The notes beneath the pieces were generated by a model. The model did not search any database, had not been told where the DNA came from, and saw only the letters and a program-made list of their open reading frames with translations. The position numbers and the translations under genes are program-made. DNA of 46,106 nt, from the NCBI GenBank assembly GCA_016938135.1, contig JAFGVD010000042.1, forward strand, positions 1-46,106, given 5' to 3'. Shown one piece after another: positions 7,957-16,133 of this stretch. Positions within the stretch are counted from its first letter, which is position 1. The number at the start of each line of letters is the position of its first letter. This DNA is from Coriobacteriia bacterium (lineage in GTDB: Bacteria; Actinomycetota; Coriobacteriia; Anaerosomatales; Anaerosomataceae).

Positions 7957-9084
7957 ATGCTGTCACTTACGATCGCTGCCCGCTTCTTGAAGAAGTCGCC
8001 CGGACAATCAGCACTCATCATCGGCGGCATCGCGGTGGGTATCGCCACACAGGTATTCGTGGGATCGCTCATCACAAGCCTGCAAGCGGACCTGGTCGAC
8101 ACGACCGTGGGCTCCAGCGCACACATCACGCTTGAGGCTACCGCCGACGGCGCCACGGTCGACAAGTCGCTTGCCACCGACGCAACCGCCGCTGAACCGC
8201 TCATCAGCACCGCCGTCCCGGTGCGGACGCTCTCCGGCATCTTCACGCAAGGAAGCGAGAGCGTGCCGCTCAGCCTCACCGGCGCGGACTTCGAAGGCCT
8301 CGACACCATCTACAAGCTCTCCGACCGCATCACGTCCGGCTCCCCGGGACTCGACTCCGACGAAGCATTGGTGGGCATCGCCTTTGCCGAGAGATACAAC
8401 GTCTCACCGGGTGACACGGTCGCGTTGCTGCTACCCGACGGCACGTCCGGCGACCTTAAGATCCGCGGGCTCTTCGACCTCGGCGCCGCAGCCGCCAACG
8501 AACGCATCGTCTTCGTGGACGAAGCGTTCGCGGCAGAGGCGCTCGACCTGGCCGACGACGAGTACACCGCCATCCAGATACAGCTCACCGACGTCTTCGC
8601 GTCCACCGATGTCGCCGACCGACTCGCCACAGGGCTTGACGTCAGCGCCACCGACTGGCAATCGCAGAACGCGGAGCTTCTCAGCGGGTTGCAGGCGCAG
8701 TCCGCGTCCTCGGCGATGATCCAGGTCTTCGTGCTTGTCGCGGTCGCTCTTGGCATCGCGAGCACGCTGGCGATCAGCGCGGTGCAAAAGACCCGGCAGA
8801 TCGGCATCCTGAAGGCGATGGGCATGGGCGACGGAGCGGCCGGCCGCATCTTCCTATGGCAGGCGGCGCTTCTGGGCAGCGGCGGCACGCTGGGCGGCAT
8901 CGTGCTGGGATACGCACTGATCTGGGGCTTCTCGCTGGCACCTGTGCCGTTCTCCATCACACCGGAGCCGGTGTTCATCGCCATATCCGGGGCGATCGGC
9001 ATCTCGGTCGCGCTGGCCTCCAGCATCATCCCTATACGAAAAACGTCCAGACTCGACCCGATCGAGGTGATCCAGAATGGCTGA
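7957..9084 (+). CDS. ABC transporter permease, FtsX/MacB type
   Basis: A 375-residue permease with the MacB/LolC topology: an N-terminal helix (about 18-42, after a short cytoplasmic segment), a large extracytoplasmic domain (about 45-245) and three C-terminal helices. The FtsX core is seen in the last 130 residues (RQIGILKAMGMGDGAAGRIFLWQAALLG) and the C-terminus LDPIEVIQNG is typical. Such permeases use mechanotransmission to extrude lipoproteins, peptides or lipids. It overlaps the downstream ATPase gene by 8 bases and starts three bases after the B12 protein stop. The large Ser/Thr/Asp-rich loop has no recognisable partner domain. Confidence 0.87.
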   Translation: MLSLTIAARFLKKSPGQSALIIGGIAVGIATQVFVGSLITSLQADLVDTTVGSSAHITLEATADGATVDKSLATDATAAEPLISTAVPVRTLSGIFTQGSESVPLSLTGADFEGLDTIYKLSDRITSGSPGLDSDEALVGIAFAERYNVSPGDTVALLLPDGTSGDLKIRGLFDLGAAAANERIVFVDEAFAAEALDLADDEYTAIQIQLTDVFASTDVADRLATGLDVSATDWQSQNAELLSGLQAQSASSAMIQVFVLVAVALGIASTLAISAVQKTRQIGILKAMGMGDGAAGRIFLWQAALLGSGGTLGGIVLGYALIWGFSLAPVPFSITPEPVFIAISGAIGISVALASSIIPIRKTSRLDPIEVIQNG

Positions 9085-9787
9085 GCTACTGGTCGCCGAG
9101 CATCTCGAGAAGATCTACGGCGAGGGCGACATCGCCACACGCGCGCTCAAAGACGTGAGCTTCACGCTGCAACAGGGTGAGTTCGCAAGCATCGTTGGGC
9201 AGTCTGGCTCCGGCAAATCCACGCTTCTCAACCTGCTCGGCCTGCTGGACACCCCAAGCAGCGGCAACGTCCGCTACGAAGGACGCGACACGGCGTCTCT
9301 TGGGCGCCAGAGCCTTGCTGCGCTACGCAACGAGCTCATCGGCTTCGTCTTCCAATTCCACTACCTGCTGCCGGAGTTCTCTGTCTGGGAGAACCTGACG
9401 ATGCCCGCGGCCATCGCCGGCCGCGCCATCGACACCGCCGAGAAGGACCGCGCGCTCAAGACACTGGCGCTGTTGGGACTCGAGGGCCTGGAGGACAAGA
9501 ACGCCAACGCGCTGTCCGGCGGACAGAAGCAGCGCGTCGCCATCGGACGCGCGCTCATGAACCGCCCGAAGCTGATCCTTGCCGATGAACCCACGGGGAA
9601 CCTGGACACCGCCAACACAGAGGCCGTCTACAAGCTCTTCCGGGAGATCAGCGCCGAGTACGGCACGACGTTTCTGGTCGTGACCCACGACAGGCGCATC
9701 GCGCAGCAGACCGACCGCATCCTTGAGGTGCTCGACGGAGAGCTCGTGCAAGACGTGCGCAACGAGTACGTGGCCGCAAAGGAGTAG
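9077..9787 (+). CDS. ABC transporter ATP-binding protein, LolD/MacB type
   Basis: A 236-residue ATPase with all required motifs: Walker A GQSGSGKST, Q-loop FQFHYLLPEFSVWEN, signature LSGGQKQR, Walker B LILADEPTGNLD and H-loop VVTHD. The FQ-x-LLPEFSVWEN stretch and EPTGNLDT place it in the LolD/MacB/FtsE subgroup. It powers the permease encoded immediately upstream, with which it overlaps by 8 bases. The operon faces a second MacB-type system convergently at 9795. Confidence 0.93.
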   Translation: MAELLVAEHLEKIYGEGDIATRALKDVSFTLQQGEFASIVGQSGSGKSTLLNLLGLLDTPSSGNVRYEGRDTASLGRQSLAALRNELIGFVFQFHYLLPEFSVWENLTMPAAIAGRAIDTAEKDRALKTLALLGLEGLEDKNANALSGGQKQRVAIGRALMNRPKLILADEPTGNLDTANTEAVYKLFREISAEYGTTFLVVTHDRRIAQQTDRILEVLDGELVQDVRNEYVAAKE

Positions 9788-9794
9788 CCGCCGG

Positions 9795-10487
9795 CTAGAC
9801 GGTGGCGACCTGTCCCTCTACCACGCCGTCGCGCATACGTATGGTCCTGTCGCAAGCAGCGGCAACCTCGGGGTTATGCGTAACAATTAGAAAGGTGGTG
9901 CCATGCTCGCGATTGACCGCGCGCATGGCCGCCACGATCTCCTCGGACGTCGCAGTGTCCAGATCTCCTGTGGGCTCATCTCCCATGACGATCTTCGGCT
10001 GGTTGACCAGTGCGCGCGCGATGGCGACGCGCTGCTGCTGCCCGCCGGACAGCTCGGTGGGCACGTGCCTTGTTCGATCACCCAAGCCCACCAGCTCCAG
10101 CAGCATGGCCGCCTTCATGGATGCCTCACGGCGCGACGCCCCAACGTACTCAGCTGCAAGTGCGACGTTCTCAAGCGCTGACATTGTGCTGATCAGGTTG
10201 AAACCCTGGAAGATGAACCCCACCTCTCGCCCCCGGAGCTGCGCCAACGCTTTGCCGCGCAGACGATCCACGCGCAGACCGTGCAGCCACACCTCGCCGG
10301 CATCCGGCGCATCCAGACACCCAGCGATGTGCATCATCGTCGATTTGCCTGAGCCCGACGGCCCCATGACCGCAACCATCTCGGCCTCTTCGATCTCGAG
10401 TGAAGCGCCGCGCAGGGCGTCCACGTAATTGTTCTTTCCAAGGCGATACCGCTTCTCCAGCCCCATCACTCTTACGATGCTTGCCAT
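9795..10487 (-). CDS. ABC transporter ATP-binding protein, MacB type
   Basis: A 230-residue ATPase. Walker A GPSGSGKST, Q-loop FQGFNLIST, signature LSGGQQQR, Walker B IVMGDEPTGDLD and VTHNPEVA are all in place. It is the second gene of a two-gene exporter, 32 bases after the permease, with GGGAGGACC ahead of its ATG. The Asp in GDLDTATS and Gly in MGDEPTG are small departures from the usual ADEPTGNLD. The operon is likely repressed by the divergent TetR protein. Confidence 0.93.
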   Translation of the reverse strand: MASIVRVMGLEKRYRLGKNNYVDALRGASLEIEEAEMVAVMGPSGSGKSTMMHIAGCLDAPDAGEVWLHGLRVDRLRGKALAQLRGREVGFIFQGFNLISTMSALENVALAAEYVGASRREASMKAAMLLELVGLGDRTRHVPTELSGGQQQRVAIARALVNQPKIVMGDEPTGDLDTATSEEIVAAMRAVNREHGTTFLIVTHNPEVAAACDRTIRMRDGVVEGQVATV

Positions 10488-10519
10488 GATCTAGGTCCTC
10501 CCTTATGGATGGATGTCCG

Positions 10520-11683
10520 CTATTCGTAGCGAAGCGCTTCGACAGGATTGAGACGCGCGGCGTGATATGCGGGATACAGGCCCGACAAAACGCCGAGGAC
10601 GAGGGCGAAGAGCACGGAACCCAGCGCCAGACGCGGAGTCAGCAAGAAGAGTTCGGTGGCGCTGGCTGCACCGGCCTGGTTCCCGGCCATGGCGATCAAC
10701 GCCCCAAGACCAAGACCGAGCACTCCGCCGATAAGACCCATGGTCGCGGACTCGTCGATGAACTGGTGCATTATCGCGAAGTCCGAGGCTCCTATCGCCT
10801 TGCGCACACCGATCTCCCGGGTCCTCTCGGCAACTGACATCGTCATCGTGTTGATCACCGAGAGCCCACCCACCAGCAGTGAGACAGCTGCAATCGCGTA
10901 GATGATCTGGGTGAAGATCTGCAACGGCTCTTTGACGGACTTCTCGAATCCCGCCGGGCCCATGGCCTCTATGTCGGGAACCTCCGCCTGGATGACATCG
11001 GCCAGCTCATCGGGGCTCTCGCCTTCATCGACGTAGACCGCGACTGACGTGATCAGCTTAGCCGGGTCGACCGTGTCCCGGATCGCCGAGGGCATATCCG
11101 CCACTAGCAGCTCCTGTGCATCCGAAAGCGCGATCTGCACGGCCTTGTCAGGAGCGGTCAGCGTCTTGCCCAGGATGCCTATGACTTCGAACTGCCTATT
11201 ACGGATCGTGACCTTCTCGCCCACCTTGGCATCAAGCTTCTGAACAAGATCAGATCCGACGACGACGACGCCCCGGTCGTCCTTCTCGAGCTTGCGACCC
11301 TCCACAACATCGCTCTCGAAGGACTCATATCCTTCATCGCGGAAGTCTCCTGCGTTGATGTTGGCGGGAACGCCCATGTTGACGCTCGAAGTGTCAGTAT
11401 CGAGCAGCATCATCACCGAACCTGAGGCACGGGCGACTCCATCAACCGACTCGATTTGTGCGAGCACATCAGTCGAGAGCGGCTCGGTACTGAAGCCTGC
11501 CATGGCGCTTGGTGCACTCACGATGACTTTGTCCACGTAGTAATCCGTTCCGCCATCAACGAGCAACTGAAGCTTCTCAGCGATGGAGCCCATGACCACG
11601 AGCGCGAGCACCCCGATGGTTATGCCGAAGATGGTCAAGAAAGCTCTAAGCTTCCTCTTGAAGATGCTGCGCAGGACCCTCAT
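10520..11683 (-). CDS. MacB-type ABC transporter permease
   Basis: A 387-residue permease with an N-terminal helix (FLTIFGITIGVLALVVMGSI), an extracytoplasmic MacB-PCD domain (about 45-260) and a three-helix FtsX core ending LNPVEALRYE. ERTREIGVRKAIGASDFAI is the characteristic cytoplasmic coupling segment. Gene order permease then ATPase. GGAGGGG lies just before the ATG. The promoter region carries a palindrome shared with the neighbouring tetR promoter, which points to induction by an exported compound such as an amphiphile or peptide (inference). Confidence 0.9.
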   Translation of the reverse strand: MRVLRSIFKRKLRAFLTIFGITIGVLALVVMGSIAEKLQLLVDGGTDYYVDKVIVSAPSAMAGFSTEPLSTDVLAQIESVDGVARASGSVMMLLDTDTSSVNMGVPANINAGDFRDEGYESFESDVVEGRKLEKDDRGVVVVGSDLVQKLDAKVGEKVTIRNRQFEVIGILGKTLTAPDKAVQIALSDAQELLVADMPSAIRDTVDPAKLITSVAVYVDEGESPDELADVIQAEVPDIEAMGPAGFEKSVKEPLQIFTQIIYAIAAVSLLVGGLSVINTMTMSVAERTREIGVRKAIGASDFAIMHQFIDESATMGLIGGVLGLGLGALIAMAGNQAGAASATELFLLTPRLALGSVLFALVLGVLSGLYPAYHAARLNPVEALRYE

Positions 11684-11705
11684 TGTCCCCTCCAGTCAGA
11701 CCGAT

Positions 11706-11738
11706 AACTTAACACCGTTTAGTGAACAGCGTTAAGTT
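11706..11738. promoter_or_regulatory. Palindromic TetR-type operator over the MacB-operon promoter
   Basis: AACTTAAC at 11706-11713 and GTTAAGTT at 11731-11738 form the ends of an imperfect palindrome; 21 of 27 central positions are self-complementary. On the minus strand TTAACG and TTAAGT are 17 bases apart, giving a plausible -35/-10 pair inside the site. It lies 23 bases upstream of the permease ATG. A related sequence covers the tetR promoter. Confidence 0.7.
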
Positions 11739-11785
11739 TACTCTCAGACTGAGATGCGTCAATACCATTTTCGAGCACTGATTAC

Positions 11786-11817
11786 TTTGACACTGACTAC
11801 AGAACGTTGTTAATTTA
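11786..11817 (+). promoter_or_regulatory. tetR promoter with second operator copy
   Basis: TTGACA at 11787-11792 and TTAATT at 11810-11815 are 17 bases apart and read toward tetR. The same 32 bases align with the site at 11707-11738 at about 20 positions, including GAAC and GTTAA, in the same register. This suggests that one repressor shuts off both promoters. Confidence 0.6.
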
Positions 11818-11845
11818 GGTGTGTAGTCAGAAGAAAGGCACTCAC

Positions 11846-12472
11846 ATGTCAGCTCGTCCGGCAAACCCACACCTCGCAAGCGACATCATCTCAGCAGCCG
11901 CCAGCATCATCGAAGAGAACGGCCCCGAGGGACTGACCATGCGCGACGTGGCAGACCGCGTGGGCTACAGCCCCACCACGATCTACCTCTATTTCAAGAA
12001 CAAGGAGCAGCTCCTTGATGAAACCGTGAATCGTGCCTTTGAGTGGTTCGCCGACTGGTGCGAGAAGGCCCAGACGGGACCCACGCCCATCGATAGGCTT
12101 CGACAGACCGCCCATGCGTACCTGGACTGGGGGCTCCAAAACCCGGGGATGTACCGCCTGATGTTCGAGTGGGGATACCTTGGCGACATCAGCGAGGAGG
12201 CGATCTTCGCTCGCCGCCGCAGCTGGCGAGGGTGTCGACAGCTCGTGGAGATGGGCGCCGAGAAGGGACTGCTGCCCCTCTCGCTCGACAGCGGTCTCGC
12301 AGCAGACGTGATGTGGGTGGCCACACACGGGCTCGTGTCACTGGCTATCTCGGGCAGGATGTTCGGTAATCCAGGAGTGGCTGACCCCGAAGTGGTCCAC
12401 AAGCGATCGCACATGATCATGGATGCCCTCGTCGATGGCTGGCTGAGCGACTGGGCTTCCCCTGGCTCTTAG
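11846..12472 (+). CDS. TetR/AcrR-family transcriptional regulator
   Basis: A 208-residue repressor. The N-terminal HTH is canonical: LTMRDVADRVGYSPTTIYLYFKNKEQLLDE at about residues 31-60. The C-terminal ligand domain contains YRLMFEWGYLGD, resembling the WHG-type TetR C-terminal family. It is divergent from the MacB-type exporter and probably represses it and itself through the two related operators in the 162-base intergenic region. The start MSARPANP was chosen over an ATG nine codons earlier because AGAAAGG lies eight bases ahead and the earlier ATG would lie within the promoter. Its 3' end overlaps the DUF72 gene by four bases, convergently. Confidence 0.9.
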   Translation: MSARPANPHLASDIISAAASIIEENGPEGLTMRDVADRVGYSPTTIYLYFKNKEQLLDETVNRAFEWFADWCEKAQTGPTPIDRLRQTAHAYLDWGLQNPGMYRLMFEWGYLGDISEEAIFARRRSWRGCRQLVEMGAEKGLLPLSLDSGLAADVMWVATHGLVSLAISGRMFGNPGVADPEVVHKRSHMIMDALVDGWLSDWASPGS

Positions 12473-13449
12473 AACCCCAGGTCGAGCTGACCGTCGGAGG
12501 ATTCCGTGGGCGCCGGCTCCACCAGGTCGCCCAGGATCTCAACCATCTCCCGGGCGTTTCTGGGTGCGTAATCGTACTTGCAGTTGTTGAACATCACCCA
12601 GGTGGTGTCAGCCTGCTCGGAGAGCTCTCGCACACGAGGCTCCCACTCATGCAACTCATCAAGTCCGTACAGGTAGTCGAACCTGTCAGCCGCCGAGAGG
12701 TGCGTTCCAAAGTACGTCGAGTGATTGCGCCCGTGCAGGCGGATATACGCCCAAGGAGCGGTGGCGGCGGCAACAGGCGGCATCGTGCTGTGGCCGGGGA
12801 ACTGGGGGGCGTCCACGCTGACGAACGCCAGCTCCCTGTCGGCCAGAAACGCGAGCGTGGGCACGATGTTCTCATCCGACACCCAGGAGGGGTGCCTGAA
12901 CTCCACCAACATGGGAACGCCCTGCAGACGCTCGTGTGCGTACTCGATGTAGCCGAGGTTCTCGTCGCGCTGCCGTTTGTCGGGTGCCGAGAAGCTCGCA
13001 GGGAACTGCATGAGCACCCCGCCCAGCTTGCCCTTCTCTCGGAGAGGACGCACGAAATCGCCAAACAGCTGAAAAGCATGATCGACCATCGCCTGCGGTG
13101 GCTGATGTACCCTGCCCCGCTGGTCTGTCTCGAAGTCGAACTCTCGCAGCTGGGGATGCAGCGTGCGCTGGTCTACAGAATGCCCGGTCATCAGGCCATA
13201 CGCCTTCACGTGAAAGACGAACCCTTCGGGCGTTCGCTTCGCCCAGTTCGCGGCGACAGACGGATCCGGGATAGCGTAGAAGGGCGAGTCCGCCTCAACG
13301 GTACTGAACCGCTGCGCGTAGTAGCGCAACCTGGCTTCAGCGCTGCGCGCTTCCGGCGGGTACCATGCCTCCGCCATCGTCTTGTCCGCCCAGGAGCAGG
13401 TCCCTACGCGTACACCGCCCACGCTCGCCGGCCCTACTCGCTGATCCAT
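12469..13449 (-). CDS. DUF72 (YecE-family) protein
   Basis: A 326-residue TIM-barrel protein of the YecE/DUF72 family. Family marks include VGTCSWADKTM near residue 15, YYAQRFSTVEADSPFYAIP, VFHVKAYGLMTGH, LVEFRHPSW and the C-terminal VMFNNCKYDYAPRNA. No reaction has been firmly assigned to the family; its fold resembles xylose isomerase-like barrels. It is co-transcribed with the beta-solenoid gene, overlapping it by 16 bases. No good ribosome site precedes the ATG, which fits coupling to the upstream gene. Confidence 0.85.
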   Translation of the reverse strand: MDQRVGPASVGGVRVGTCSWADKTMAEAWYPPEARSAEARLRYYAQRFSTVEADSPFYAIPDPSVAANWAKRTPEGFVFHVKAYGLMTGHSVDQRTLHPQLREFDFETDQRGRVHQPPQAMVDHAFQLFGDFVRPLREKGKLGGVLMQFPASFSAPDKRQRDENLGYIEYAHERLQGVPMLVEFRHPSWVSDENIVPTLAFLADRELAFVSVDAPQFPGHSTMPPVAAATAPWAYIRLHGRNHSTYFGTHLSAADRFDYLYGLDELHEWEPRVRELSEQADTTWVMFNNCKYDYAPRNAREMVEILGDLVEPAPTESSDGQLDLGF

Positions 13450-13961
13450 CGAGCGCGCCAGTGGATCGCAAGCGCGACTCCAAGCGCGAACAGGCTACCT
13501 AGGGCCGCGCCGAACACAGCTGCGCTCCTGGGGTCGAAGACCACGCGGGTATCCTCGGCGATCTCGGCGTAAGGACTGGCGATTATGCCGACCCAGCCTT
13601 TTTGGATGCTCACGCTGCGGGCTGCAATGGCAAGCGCTCCACCGGTAGCGACACTGACGTCGCCTGCAGCGAGCATCCACTGCGCTCCACCGGTAGCGAT
13701 ACTCGCGTCTCCGCCCACCACAAGGACGCCGGCACCTGCCTGCTCAAGCTCCACATCGCCTGCAGCCAGTATTCCGCCCGCCCCGGCACGCTCCAGACGA
13801 GCGCCGCCGCTTGCGCTGACCCCGCCAACCGCCGATAGCGACAGGGTGACATCCCTGCCAGAGACAGAGCCTATCGCGCTCGTCTCGATACTGGTGTCTC
13901 CCACCTCAAGCTCGTCGATGGTGACGTTGTACACCTTGTCGTGCCGCTCTCCCTCGGTCAT
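13434..13961 (-). CDS. Predicted beta-solenoid protein with seven 16-residue repeats and a C-terminal membrane anchor
   Basis: I do not recognise a named family. Residues 21-129 of 175 consist of about seven units of 16 residues (for example AGDVELEQAGAGVLVV, GGDASIATGGAQWMLA, AGDVSVATGGALAIAA), with alternating small and hydrophobic residues. This is the pattern of a bactofilin-like or right-handed beta-helix, about 18 residues per turn in pectate-type and 16-17 here. A single hydrophobic helix follows (about 147-168) and the tail HWRARWISE is basic, so the protein is tail-anchored with the solenoid in the cytoplasm or outside. An 18-base DNA repeat (13634-13651 and 13682-13699, 48 bases apart) records recent repeat duplication. 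The gene is followed by DUF72 in the same operon. Confidence 0.75.
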   Translation of the reverse strand: MTEGERHDKVYNVTIDELEVGDTSIETSAIGSVSGRDVTLSLSAVGGVSASGGARLERAGAGGILAAGDVELEQAGAGVLVVGGDASIATGGAQWMLAAGDVSVATGGALAIAARSVSIQKGWVGIIASPYAEIAEDTRVVFDPRSAAVFGAALGSLFALGVALAIHWRARWISE

Positions 13962-14014
13962 GGAACTCCCCTTCCCTCGGCTACCTCAAATGTCATACCC
14001 AGGAGCGAGCAACA

Positions 14015-14890
14015 CTACCAGTCAAGCAGCACGTGATACTCACGCGCGTAGTCCTCGATCGTGAAAGGTTCCGGCGCGGCATGCCACGGCATGGTCCAGG
14101 TGTCCACCGTCAGATTGGTGAAGTTGCGCCGGACAAAACTCTCGCTGACCCCGTAATCAAGAAGCGGGTCGTTGGTGGACATCCCGAACAGACAGGGCAC
14201 GTCGTACGGACCGGCGAACTGTTCGCCAGGCGTGGTCAAGATCTCGTCAACCTGGGCGATAAGGGCATCCAGGGAGTGTGCGGTGAAGCTCTCCAGCCGC
14301 CTTCGCAGATCCGCCGATGTCTCGAACTTGCCGACGGTCTTCATGAACCACGCCAGTGCGGCGGTGCCGGTGGTGGATCTCAACGCGCCTGCCAGACCAC
14401 GCCTGGCCATGCGCGACCGTACCGTGAACAGAGCGCCCTGTAGCGCGAGCAGCTTGCCCCTCGAGTGCCTCAGACACTCAAGCCCCACGTAGGGCGCCAG
14501 CAGACACACCCTGTCGATGCGGTCCGCGTGAAGCTGCAACGAGCGCATGGTCAGAGCTCCCCCAAACGAGAAGCCAAGGAGCGAGAAGCGCTCGGCTCCG
14601 ATGGAATCGGCAAGATGGCCGACCGTCTGGGCCACAAGCGCACTGGAAAAGCGCTCGGCAAACGGCTCACTGCCGCCATAGCCTGGCATCTCGAAGAAGT
14701 ACACGCGATAGCGCTGGCCAACGAAGCGGATGAGCGCATCCCAGTCGTCTATCAGCGATATGGTCGCGGGCACAACGATTACGGGCGGTCCGTCGCCGAA
14801 CACACCCACATTAAGGCGGGTCAGAGGAAGCTCGAAAATCTGATGGACGACCGAATCGTCAGCGGTGTGATCGGCGGGTTCGGCCGGCAT
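14015..14890 (-). CDS. Alpha/beta-hydrolase
   Basis: A 291-residue alpha/beta-hydrolase fold protein. The nucleophile elbow is GFSFGG (Ser about 108), the oxyanion-region MPGYGGSEPF follows strand 3-4, and a C-terminal WHAAPEPF supplies a candidate catalytic His. The acid is probably Asp in TNDPLLDYG. No signal peptide, so cytoplasmic. Substrate unknown: the family includes esterases, lipases, epoxide hydrolases and C-C hydrolases. AAAGGAG precedes the ATG by seven bases. It is monocistronic. Confidence 0.83.
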   Translation of the reverse strand: MPAEPADHTADDSVVHQIFELPLTRLNVGVFGDGPPVIVVPATISLIDDWDALIRFVGQRYRVYFFEMPGYGGSEPFAERFSSALVAQTVGHLADSIGAERFSLLGFSFGGALTMRSLQLHADRIDRVCLLAPYVGLECLRHSRGKLLALQGALFTVRSRMARRGLAGALRSTTGTAALAWFMKTVGKFETSADLRRRLESFTAHSLDALIAQVDEILTTPGEQFAGPYDVPCLFGMSTNDPLLDYGVSESFVRRNFTNLTVDTWTMPWHAAPEPFTIEDYAREYHVLLDW

Positions 14891-14964
14891 CGCGTCTCCT
14901 TTGCGGGAGGGAAACTGCGCCGCCGATTATGGCTTCAAGCAGAGCGGAACGCAAACCATCCAGC

Positions 14965-15276
14965 TCAGCGTGTCGACAGATACTCGATAACAGCGGCCTT
15001 CTCGTCATCATCGAGCCGTGCGCCTTTCTCGATCATGCGCTCCACTTCGGCCTCCCAGCCCACGGCGTCAAGACTGGCATCGTCAACGGGATCGAGACTG
15101 TGACACCCGGTGCACCGCTCGGCGACGAGCATCTCGCCATCGAGGATCTGCGCGCCCACTTCACCCTCGTTGGGCAGCGGGTCTACGGTCTCGTCATCGG
15201 TAGCCGCACAGCCCGCGAGCGCGGACAACACGAGTGCAAGCGCCAACGACATCATGACCACACGGCGATACATCAT
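14965..15276 (-). CDS. Small monoheme cytochrome c lipoprotein
   Basis: A 103-residue exported protein. The signal peptide ends in LSALAGC, a lipobox with Cys at about residue 23. A single heme site CTGCH lies near residues 55-59, and the C-terminus DDDEKAAVIEYLSTR is typical of small class I cytochrome c domains. The usual distal Met is not clear in the 45 residues after the heme, apart from Met in VERMIEKGA. Anchored on the outer membrane face, it would shuttle electrons between membrane complexes. AGGAGG precedes the ATG. It diverges from the membrane protein at 15387. Confidence 0.85.
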   Translation of the reverse strand: MMYRRVVMMSLALALVLSALAGCAATDDETVDPLPNEGEVGAQILDGEMLVAERCTGCHSLDPVDDASLDAVGWEAEVERMIEKGARLDDDEKAAVIEYLSTR

Positions 15277-15386
15277 TCTGTCGACCTCCTGTCCATAGGA
15301 CCACTAGCGGGTGTATACCCTCCGCGTCAGGTATGATTGCGACTACTTAACAGACTCCTCCTGCCCACTGTAAGAAGGGAGCCCTC

Positions 15387-16133
15387 ATGAAGCTCTTCCA
15401 GACATGGCGCGGCCGACTTGGCGCCATCCTCGTAGCCAGCTCTGCCTTCCTCTACTTCATCCACTACCTGATCTTCCATGACTTCCACCACATCGCCATA
15501 TACACGGTCCATGACATCGCCTTCCTCCCGCTGGAAGTGTTGCTGGTCACCATGGTCATGCACGAGCTTCTGGAGCGACGCGCCAAGCGCGAGATGCTCC
15601 ACAAGCTCAACATGGTCATAGGCGCGTTCTTCTCGGAGGTTGGAACCGGGCTATTGGGCATGCTGATGACCTTCAGCTTGAATCTCGACGCCGTCCACGA
15701 TGATCTCATAGTCAAATCAGAATGGACCCGCAAGGAGTTCGCCAACGCTACCGCCAAACTTGGAGGATACGACTTCAAAGTGGATGCAGGCCAAGCGGAT
15801 CTTGTGGCTCTGAGCGAGTTCCTGACTTCGAAGCGCGACTTCTTGCTGCGGCTGTTGGAAAACCCCAACCTGCTTGAGCATGAATCCTTCACTGACTCGC
15901 TTTGGGCGGTATTCCATCTTGCCGAAGAGCTCGAGCATCGCGCTGACCTCACAGACCTTCCCGCAACGGACCTGGCTCACCTGTCCGGCGATATCAAGCG
16001 CGCGACGACCGCCCTCTCCGTTGAGTGGGTCGAGCACCTCGAGCACCTCAAGGACTCCTACCCCTATCTGTTCTCGCTGGCCATCAGGACCAACCCCCTG
16101 GACGCACGGGCGAGCGTGGAGGTCACCGCGTGA
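15387..16133 (+). CDS. Membrane protein of unknown function with coiled-coil-like C-terminal domain
   Basis: I do not recognise the family. Of 248 residues, the first 60 hold two hydrophobic helices (about 11-31 and 43-60), and the second run SEVGTGLLGMLMTFSL (about 84-100) may be peripheral. Helices 1-2 flank a His-rich link (HYLIFHDFHHIAIYTVHD). The remaining 150 residues are strongly helical, charged and cytoplasmic by the positive-inside rule. The His cluster could bind a metal or heme. The stop overlaps the start of the DUF5677-like gene (GTGA), so the two products are probably made together. AAGGGAG precedes the ATG. Confidence 0.7.
   Translation: MKLFQTWRGRLGAILVASSAFLYFIHYLIFHDFHHIAIYTVHDIAFLPLEVLLVTMVMHELLERRAKREMLHKLNMVIGAFFSEVGTGLLGMLMTFSLNLDAVHDDLIVKSEWTRKEFANATAKLGGYDFKVDAGQADLVALSEFLTSKRDFLLRLLENPNLLEHESFTDSLWAVFHLAEELEHRADLTDLPATDLAHLSGDIKRATTALSVEWVEHLEHLKDSYPYLFSLAIRTNPLDARASVEVTA

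Noticed and set aside
9787-9795. The two MacB-type systems as one four-gene exporter
   Set aside because: They converge from opposite strands, each with its own permease-ATPase pair; the second has its own TetR regulator.
15309-15320. GGGTGTATACCC as an operator between the small cytochrome c and the membrane protein
   Set aside because: It is a short imperfect palindrome without a second copy or clear promoter elements around it.
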